Origin: an uncultured Collinsella sp.
Lineage (GTDB): Bacteria > Actinomycetota > Coriobacteriia > Coriobacteriales > Coriobacteriaceae
Direction: 5' to 3'
NCBI GenBank assembly: GCA_959596505.1
Contig: CAUFWM010000038.1
Location: forward strand, 1-12,957
Length of the DNA: 12,957 nucleotides
Part shown: positions 10,618 through 12,957 of the stretch, piece after piece
How the letters are laid out: each line of letters opens with the position of its first letter
Position numbering within the stretch: the stretch's first letter is position 1
Notes under the pieces: generated by a model
Database searches by the model: none
What the model was told of the DNA's origin: nothing
The model's input: the letters and a program-made list of their open reading frames with translations, nothing else
Position numbers and translations under genes: made by a program

Positions 10618-12084
10618 CTAGAGAGTCTTAATACGGGTGCCGGCGGCCGTATCCTCGATCGTCAGCCCGAGGTCCTTAAGCTGGTCGCGGATGGCGTCTG
10701 CTAGGTCCCAGTTCTTGGCAGCACGGGCCTCGGCGCGAGCCTCGAGAATCTTGGCAGCAGCCTCGTCCACATCGTCACCAGTGTAGGCAACCAGACCGGC
10801 GGCAACGCCCAGCAGGCCCAGCGGCAACTCGACCTTGGGCTCGGGAAGCTCAACGCCAAACGTATCGAGCAACTCGGTCAGCGTATCGGCGGCAGCCAGG
10901 GCTGCGGCCTTGTCGGCAGCATCGCCCGCATGCTCCAAATACTGGTTGCACTCGGTCACAAAGCCAAAGACGGCACCCATGGCACCGGCGGTGTTAAAGT
11001 CGTCGTCCATGCACTCCTTAAAGGCGGCACGGGTCTCGGCGGCCTTGGCGGCAAACTCCTCGGCGGCAGCCTCATCGGCGTCGGCGGTCGCGTGGCTTGC
11101 AGCCCAGCGCAGGTTCTCGACCGTGCCGGCGATACGCGTGAGCGAGTTCTCGGCACCCTCCAAGCGCTCCCAAGAGAAGTCGAGCGGTGAGCGATAGCTC
11201 GTCTGCAGCATCAGTAAGCGCAGGGCCGCGGCAGAGTGCTGCTCGAGGACCTCGGCCAGTGTAAAGAAGTTACCGAGCGACTTGGACATCTTCTCGCCGT
11301 CGACCAGTAGCATGCCCGTGTGCATCCAGGTGTTGGAGAAGCCCTGGTGCCAGGCGCAGGTAGCCTGAGCGCACTCGTTCTCGTGATGCGGGAAGGCAAG
11401 GTCGGAGCCACCGCCGTGGATGTCGATCGGGGTGCCCAGGTAGCGGTGCACCATGGCGGCGCACTCGGTGTGCCAGCCGGGACGGCCCTCGCCCCAGGGG
11501 CTCGGCCAGCTGGGCTCGCCGGGCTTGGCGGCCTTCCACAGGGCAAAGTCGAGCGGGTCGTTCTTGTCCTCGTTCTCCTCGATGCGCGCACCAACCATAA
11601 GGTCGTCGATGTTGCGGCCCGAGACCTGGCCATAGTTGGGATCGCTGCGCACGGCAAAGTACACATCGCCGTTATCGGCTGCGTAAGCGTGGCCCTGCTC
11701 GATAAGCGTCTTGATCATGGCGATCATGGGGCCAATCTCCTTGGTGGCGCGGGGACGCACATCGGGATCGAGCACGTTGGCAGCGCGCATGACGCCGATG
11801 AACTTGTCGGAGAACTCCGTCGCGACCTCGGCAGCCGTACGGCCTTGCTCGTTGGCGCGCTTGATGATCTTGTCGTCGACATCGGTGAGGTTCTGGGCGA
11901 ACGTGACCTCGTAGCCACTCGCGATGAGCCAGCGACGAATCACATCAAAGCTGATGAACGTGCGGGCATTGCCGATGTGGATGTTGTCATAGACCGTGGG
12001 GCCGCACACGTACATGCGGACCTTGCCGGACTCGATGGGCTGGAACTCTTCCTTTTTATGGGTAGCGCTGTTGTAGATACGCAT
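10618..12084 (-). CDS. cysS: Cysteinyl-tRNA synthetase
   Basis: CysRS charges tRNA-Cys with cysteine in the cytoplasm. The 488-residue class I synthetase is complete. CGPTVYDNIHIGNART (27-42) contains the HIGH-type motif (HIGN) and the zinc ligand Cys27. Further zinc ligands are Cys208 (WHTECAAM), His233 and Glu237 (FPHHENE). KMSKSLGNF (265-273) is the KMSKS loop. The C-terminal DALR-type helical region and tail (NWDLADAIRDQLKDLGLTIEDT) are present. AAGGAG is 6 bases from the ATG, and the start is only 3 bases after the ispF stop, so ispF-cysS are coupled. It is the last gene before a long hairpin. Length and motifs fit bacterial CysRS rather than the related mycothiol ligase MshC, which is shorter. 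Confidence 0.97.
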   Translation of the reverse strand: MRIYNSATHKKEEFQPIESGKVRMYVCGPTVYDNIHIGNARTFISFDVIRRWLIASGYEVTFAQNLTDVDDKIIKRANEQGRTAAEVATEFSDKFIGVMRAANVLDPDVRPRATKEIGPMIAMIKTLIEQGHAYAADNGDVYFAVRSDPNYGQVSGRNIDDLMVGARIEENEDKNDPLDFALWKAAKPGEPSWPSPWGEGRPGWHTECAAMVHRYLGTPIDIHGGGSDLAFPHHENECAQATCAWHQGFSNTWMHTGMLLVDGEKMSKSLGNFFTLAEVLEQHSAAALRLLMLQTSYRSPLDFSWERLEGAENSLTRIAGTVENLRWAASHATADADEAAAEEFAAKAAETRAAFKECMDDDFNTAGAMGAVFGFVTECNQYLEHAGDAADKAAALAAADTLTELLDTFGVELPEPKVELPLGLLGVAAGLVAYTGDDVDEAAAKILEARAEARAAKNWDLADAIRDQLKDLGLTIEDTAAGTRIKTL

Positions 12085-12087
12085 TCG

Positions 12088-12582
12088 TTACTCCTTAACG
12101 GTTTTCTGTAGCAGGCAGACGGCCCAGGCGCCAATTCCCTCGCCTTGGCCTTCCCAACCGAGCTTTTCGGTCGTAGTGGCGGCGACGCCCACGTTTTCGA
12201 CGTCAACGCCCAGAGCATGGGCCAGGTTGGCGCGCATGGCATCGCGGTGTGGGGTGATCTTGGGCTGCTGGCAGGCAATGGTGCAGTCGGCATCGACAAA
12301 CTCAAAGCCCAGCTCGCGCGCATAGTCCATCACACGGGCAAGCAGCACCATCGAATCGGCGCCCTCGTAGGCGGGATCGGTGTCGGGGAACAGTTTGCCG
12401 ATGTCTCCCCCGCGGCAGGCGCCCAGAATGGCGTCGGCCAACGCGTGCGCGAGCACATCGGCATCCGAGTGTCCCAGCAGACCGCGCTCGTAGGGAATGT
12501 CAACCCCGCCGATAATACATCGACGCCCCTCCACCAGGCGGTGAACGTCGTAGCCATGGCCAATGCGCAGGTTACTGAACAT
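12088..12582 (-). CDS. ispF: 2-C-methyl-D-erythritol 2,4-cyclodiphosphate synthase
   Basis: IspF converts 4-diphosphocytidyl-2-C-methylerythritol 2-phosphate to the cyclodiphosphate, releasing CMP, in the non-mevalonate isoprenoid pathway. The 164-residue product has the usual length. It shows RIGHGYDVHRL (6-16) with metal ligands Asp12 and His14, GLLGHSDADVLAHALADAILGA (His46 is the third ligand), GDIGKLFPDTDP (59-70), and the C-terminal ATTTEKLGWEGQGEGI cytidine-binding region. Its start overlaps the end of ispD by 11 bases, typical of an ispD-ispF pair, and cysS follows after 3 bases. A weak AGAGG ribosome-binding site lies 9 bases upstream of the ATG. Confidence 0.97.
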   Translation of the reverse strand: MFSNLRIGHGYDVHRLVEGRRCIIGGVDIPYERGLLGHSDADVLAHALADAILGACRGGDIGKLFPDTDPAYEGADSMVLLARVMDYARELGFEFVDADCTIACQQPKITPHRDAMRANLAHALGVDVENVGVAATTTEKLGWEGQGEGIGAWAVCLLQKTVKE

Positions 12583-12957
12583 GGGGAAGGTCCTCTCCCT
12601 CGGCCATGCGGCCGAGCAGAATCGCGGTTACGGGACGCAGGTCCTCGGGCACCGTCACCTTAAGGTTGTCGCGTGGGCTCTGGACGCAGCGAACGCGTCC
12701 TCCCATGCGCTCAACCAGCGAAGAATCATCGGTGCCGATAAAGCCCTCGGCAATGGCTGCAGCGTGGGCGCGCTTCATAGCATCGACGCTAAAGATCTGC
12801 GGCGTCTGCGCAGCCCAATAAAGCTCACGCGGCGGCGTCTCGACGATGTTATCGCCGTCAACGATCTTGAGCGTGTCGATCGCGGGTTGACCGCACACGA
12901 CACCGTCGAGCGAGCGGTCGCCCACAAGCACGTCGATCGCATGATCGATGGCCTCGG
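12572..12957 (-). CDS. ispD: 2-C-methyl-D-erythritol 4-phosphate cytidylyltransferase, C-terminal part
   Basis: IspD joins CTP and methylerythritol 4-phosphate to form 4-diphosphocytidyl-2-C-methylerythritol, the step feeding the pathway that IspF continues. The window edge cuts the gene: about 127 C-terminal residues are visible, and the reading frame stays open to base 12957, so the gene starts outside. Recognisable blocks are CGQPAIDTLKIVD, the PPRELYWAAQTPQIF stretch, GTDDSSLVERMGGRVRCVQ and the end DNLKVTVPEDL. The N-terminal nucleotide-binding loop is not in the window. It overlaps ispF by 11 bases. Given the direct neighbour ispF and the conserved TDD and KVT-PEDL motifs, the identity is firm. 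Confidence 0.95.
   Translation of the reverse strand, partial: EAIDHAIDVLVGDRSLDGVVCGQPAIDTLKIVDGDNIVETPPRELYWAAQTPQIFSVDAMKRAHAAAIAEGFIGTDDSSLVERMGGRVRCVQSPRDNLKVTVPEDLRPVTAILLGRMAEGEDLPHVQ

Noticed and set aside
11320..12111. Plus-strand open frame opposite cysS
   Set aside because: Antisense shadow of cysS with biased composition and no ribosome-binding site.

Overview
The window is a chromosomal segment of a high-GC bacterium, most likely an actinobacterium of the Coriobacteriia (Collinsella-like). This rests on gene order, codon style and the zinc-type L33, and no database search was possible. Almost everything lies on the minus strand; one gene at 7511-8851 reads on the plus strand.

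Left part (1-4650) is translation and export core. Read on the minus strand, a tRNA operon with its own strong promoter (Tyr-GTA, Thr-GGT, Met-CAT) leads into tuf (EF-Tu), which ends at a strong terminator. A second strong promoter then drives rpmG, tRNA-Trp, secE, nusG, rplK and rplA, closed by a long terminator at 99-139. The order tRNAs-tuf-(rpmG-tRNA-Trp)-secE-nusG-rplKA resembles the E. coli tufB/secE-nusG/rplKA neighbourhood. Several RNA hairpins sit between the cistrons, notably on both sides of tRNA-Trp and in the rplK-rplA gap.

Middle part (4650-8878) looks accessory. It holds a roughly 530-base geneless stretch carrying two families of repeats, a two-gene cluster of unrecognised proteins (6209-6880 then 5181-6179), and a tRNA-Thr (TGT). 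The 3' end and terminator of that tRNA are duplicated exactly (64 bp) on either side of a 126-bp hairpin-rich insert, an att-like footprint. A divergent gene encodes a HipA-family kinase fused to an N-terminal DNA-binding domain, preceded by a three-half-site inverted repeat that is probably its operator.

Right part (8879-12957) is housekeeping again. On the minus strand ispD (5' end outside the window), ispF and cysS are packed with overlaps or gaps of a few bases. A 143-base gap containing an exceptionally long nested hairpin follows, then rlmB (23S rRNA 2'-O-methyltransferase) and yacP/rae1 (NYN endoribonuclease). These genes supply isoprenoid precursors, Cys-tRNA and ribosome or mRNA maintenance.

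The most interesting signals are the self-contained HTH-HipA gene with its operator array, the duplicated tRNA-Thr end, the repeat-filled intergenic region at 4864-5174, and the nested hairpin at 10509-10611.
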